From the NCBI GenBank assembly GCA_963838775.1, contig CAWISP010000041.1, positions 1 through 64,000 of the forward strand: a stretch of 64,000 nt of DNA. The letters run 5' to 3'. The translations under genes and the position numbers were made by a program. This DNA comes from Chersky-840 sp963838775. GTDB lineage: Bacteria; Actinomycetota; Acidimicrobiia; Acidimicrobiales; UBA8190. This document shows, in pieces, positions 61,992 to 64,000 of this stretch (position 1 is the first letter of the stretch; each line of letters opens with the position of its first letter). The notes below the pieces were generated by a model. It ran no database searches. It was not told the origin of the DNA and saw nothing but the letters and a program-made list of their open reading frames with translations.

Positions 61992-62704
61992 ATCCGGCGA
62001 AAGGGTCCTCGGTGGTCGTCGCCGGAGGCACGATCCTCGACGCGCGCGACCTCGTGCTCTCCTTCGGCGAAACCCCAGCCCTCCGCGGGGCGAGTGTTTC
62101 CGTGAAGAGGGGTGAGGTCGTCGCCGTGATGGGGCCGAGCGGCTCGGGCAAGTCGACGCTGCTCCACTGCCTCGCCGGCATCCTCGTCCCGGATTCAGGC
62201 GAGGTCCACTTCGACGGCATACGACTCGACACCATGCGGGAGGCGGAGCGCTCCAGGCTGCGGCGTGATCGCTTCGGATTCGTATTCCAGTTCGGCCAGC
62301 TCGTGCCAGAGCTGACGGCCGAGGAGAACGTGGCACTACCGCTGTTGCTCGGTGGCATGCGCCGTGCAGAGGCCCTCCGGGAAGCGCGGAGATGGTTCGA
62401 ACGACTGGACCTCGAGGGTATGGAACGCCACCGCGCCGGCGAGATGTCGGGCGGTCAGTCCCAGCGCGTCGCGTTGGCGCGTGGCCTCGTCGCAAATCCC
62501 GACGTGCTCTTCGCGGACGAACCGACCGGGTCACTCGACTCGCTGAGCGGGGAGCTGGTGATGGACCTGTTGACGCGCGCCGCCCGTGATCAGGGGTCGA
62601 CGGTGATCCTCGTCACCCACGAGCCCCGTGTCGCCGCCTACGCGGACCGCGAGGTCATCGTCCGCGACGGAAGGGTGACCACCACCGCGGCCGTAGCCGG
62701 ATGA
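61988..62704 (+). CDS. ABC transporter ATP-binding protein (MacB/LolD type)
   Basis: A 238-residue ATPase: Walker A MGPSGSGKSTLLHCLAG, Q-loop FVFQFGQLVPELTAEENVALPLLLGG, signature MSGGQSQRVALARGL, Walker B VLFADEPTGSLDS and switch His in VILVTHEP. The LxxxxxxxVALPLLL segment is that of ATPases working with FtsX-like permeases, such as MacB. It overlaps padR before and the permease after (ATGA both), so the three form one operon. Confidence 0.94.
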   Translation: MNPAKGSSVVVAGGTILDARDLVLSFGETPALRGASVSVKRGEVVAVMGPSGSGKSTLLHCLAGILVPDSGEVHFDGIRLDTMREAERSRLRRDRFGFVFQFGQLVPELTAEENVALPLLLGGMRRAEALREARRWFERLDLEGMERHRAGEMSGGQSQRVALARGLVANPDVLFADEPTGSLDSLSGELVMDLLTRAARDQGSTVILVTHEPRVAAYADREVIVRDGRVTTTAAVAG

Positions 62705-64000
62705 TTCGGCTCGGCCTGCGCCTGACGCTCGGAAGCGGACGTGAAGCCGCACTCGCGCGTCCTCGTCACCGCGGCGGCCGTCGCCCTCGGCGTCGGCCTT
62801 CTACTGGCCTCGCTGGCCGGATTCAACGGACTGCACGCCCAGACCGATCGTGGTGCGTGGCTCGACACCTCGGCGCAGGCGCCACCATCGACCTCGACAT
62901 CCGAAGGGCTGTGGTGGCTGTCTGGCACCGACCAGTTCGACAACCAGGCGATCGATCGAGTCGATCTTGCCGCTGCCGGACCGAGGGCTCCGGTCCCGCC
63001 GGGGATTGCCCACCTGCCGGGACCCGGTGAGTACGACGCCTCGCCGGCCCTAACGACGCTCCTCAAGGCCGAACCGGCGAACGAGCTGCGCGACCGGTAT
63101 CCGGGGCGACAGATCGGGATCATCGGCGCAGCGGCACTGCCGTCCCCGAACTCGCTGATCATCGTCATCGGCCACAGCGCGCGCCAGCTCTCGCACGCAC
63201 CCGGTGCGGTCGAGGTCGGGGCCATTCAAGGCACGCCGGCCAGCTGCTACGCCTGCCAGAACGCCAACGGGAGCGGACCCGTTCTGCAGTTCATACTGGC
63301 CGGCGGAGCCGTGGCGCTCTTGCTACCCGTGTTGATCTTGATCGCGACCGCGAGCCGGTTGTCGGCGGCGCGGCGGGAGGAGCGCTTCGCCGCCATGCGG
63401 CTCGTCGGCGCCACACCACGTCAGATTCGCGGTGGTCTCCGCGGTGGAGGCAGTGGTCGCGGCGGTCGCCGGTGTCGCAGTCGGTTTCGCACTCTTCTTC
63501 GTCTTCCGACCGCTGCTCTACCACGTGCCGTTCACCGGAGCGCCCCTCGCGGCGAGCGACCTCTCGCTTCATTGGATCGATGTCGCGCTCGCCGTGGTCG
63601 GCGTCCCGCTCGCCGCTGTCGTCTCGGCGCGCCTCGCGCTTCGCCGGGTCCAGATCGCGCCGCTCGGCGTGCACCGGCGAGCGACATCCCGCTCACCGCG
63701 GATCGTGCGGATCATCCCGCTCCTCGCCGGCATCGCCCTGCTGGCGTACTTCGACGCCGCCGGCAAGCCGGGCGCCATCGGCGGCCAACTTCTCGAGCTG
63801 CTCGTGGGCTTCGTGCTCCTTATCGTCGGGCTGGTTCTCGCCGGACCGTGGTTCACGACGGCGGGCTCTCGACTCATGGTGAAGCGGGCCGGTCGCCCCG
63901 CCACGCTCATCGCCGGCCGCCGTCTCCTCGACAATCCCAAGGCGGCCTTCCGGTTCATCAGTGGGCTCGTGATCGCCCTCTTCGTCACGAGCGCTCTGAT
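62701..64000 (+). CDS. FtsX-like ABC permease, partial, with two frameshifts (near 62760 and 63430)
   Basis: Starts MIRLGLRLTLGSGREAALA at 62701 inside the ATPase stop. After about 62760 the coding frame moves: VLVTAAAVALGVGLLLASLAGFNGLHAQ is TM1, then an extracellular domain (with CYACQN) and TM2 (FILAGGAVALLLPVLILIATASRL, RREERFAAMRLVGATPRQIR). After about 63430 it moves again: VVSAVEAVVAAVAGVAVGFALFFVF and further TM segments up to GLVIALFVTSAL at the window end. Each break is cured by dropping one base. With two breaks in 700 bases it may be a pseudogene, or the sequence has errors. It continues beyond 64000. Confidence 0.75.

Noticed and set aside
61152..62534. 460-codon minus-strand frame over tRNA-Arg, padR and ABC genes
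   Set aside because: Antisense shadow; the plus strand has a tRNA and two genes with complete motifs and coupled starts.

Overview
The window is a 64 kb piece of a high-GC actinobacterial chromosome. The best anchor is the block running argS-lysA-hom-thrC-rho-rpmE-prfA-prmC-tsaC, then glyA-wecA, then the whole F1Fo-ATP synthase operon with murA beyond it. This order is the one known from mycobacteria and other Actinomycetota. The C-x-x-C type L31, the long low-complexity N-terminus of Rho, the PASTA kinase, the DUF222/HNH gene, TreS plus maltokinase, and a MurA with Asp in place of the catalytic Cys fit the same phylum. The overall flavour (SCP2, MFE-2-like SDR, crotonase, thiolase-like and acyl-CoA mutase genes) suggests an environmental lineage such as Acidimicrobiia, but that is inference. 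Most genes lie on the minus strand, and many are joined by 4-base stop/start overlaps.

Layout: 1-4.6 kb holds branched-chain amino acid synthesis. It includes ilvB (cut by the window edge) with a 16-residue leader peptide, a terminator-type attenuator and a long CAGGAA repeat in front of the start codon, then a methyltransferase and ilvD. 4.6-7.4 kb has a membrane protein, a DUF222/HNH protein and a gene-poor stretch. 7.4-11.5 kb is hydrolase-gatC-gatA-gatB (Asn/Gln-tRNA amidotransferase). 11.6-17 kb has an SCP2 protein, an MFS exporter, an SDR and a coupled trio (HIT-like protein, phosphoribosyltransferase, D12 adenine methylase). 17-23.5 kb has a PASTA kinase, ligA, mnmA and iscS. 23.6-30.7 kb is sugar metabolism: a membrane protein, galT, PPi-type phosphofructokinase, maltokinase, trehalose synthase, and a crotonase. 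30.9-37 kb has meaB, murA, an acyl-CoA mutase large subunit, glpX and a methyltransferase. 37-44.7 kb is the ATP synthase operon atpZ-I-B-E-F-H-A-G-D-C (transcribed leftward), whose delta subunit has a duplicated domain. 44.9-48.1 kb is rpiB-glyA-wecA. 48.1-57.8 kb runs from a thiolase-like protein through translation termination (prfA/prmC/tsaC), rpmE, rho, thrC and hom. 57.9-61.2 kb is lysA, argS and a divergent tRNA-Arg(CCG). 61.4-64 kb is a PadR regulator with an ABC exporter whose permease runs off the window.

Two features recur. First, short tandem repeats (6 to 27 bp units) sit at gene ends throughout: before ilvB, in the N-terminal region of ilvD and the MFS gene, in the C-terminus of the hydrolase, over the galT stop codon, and between many genes. 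Second, at least six single-base indels break otherwise well conserved genes (pknB, ligA, meaB, rpiB and twice in the terminal permease). Since ligA and rpiB are expected to be needed, sequence or assembly errors are the simplest explanation; these genes are annotated as full-length with the break noted.

No CRISPR array, insertion sequence, phage or rRNA gene was seen. The most unusual local system is the ilvB leader, which combines classical attenuation with a tandem array of about two dozen Shine-Dalgarno-like AGGA elements.
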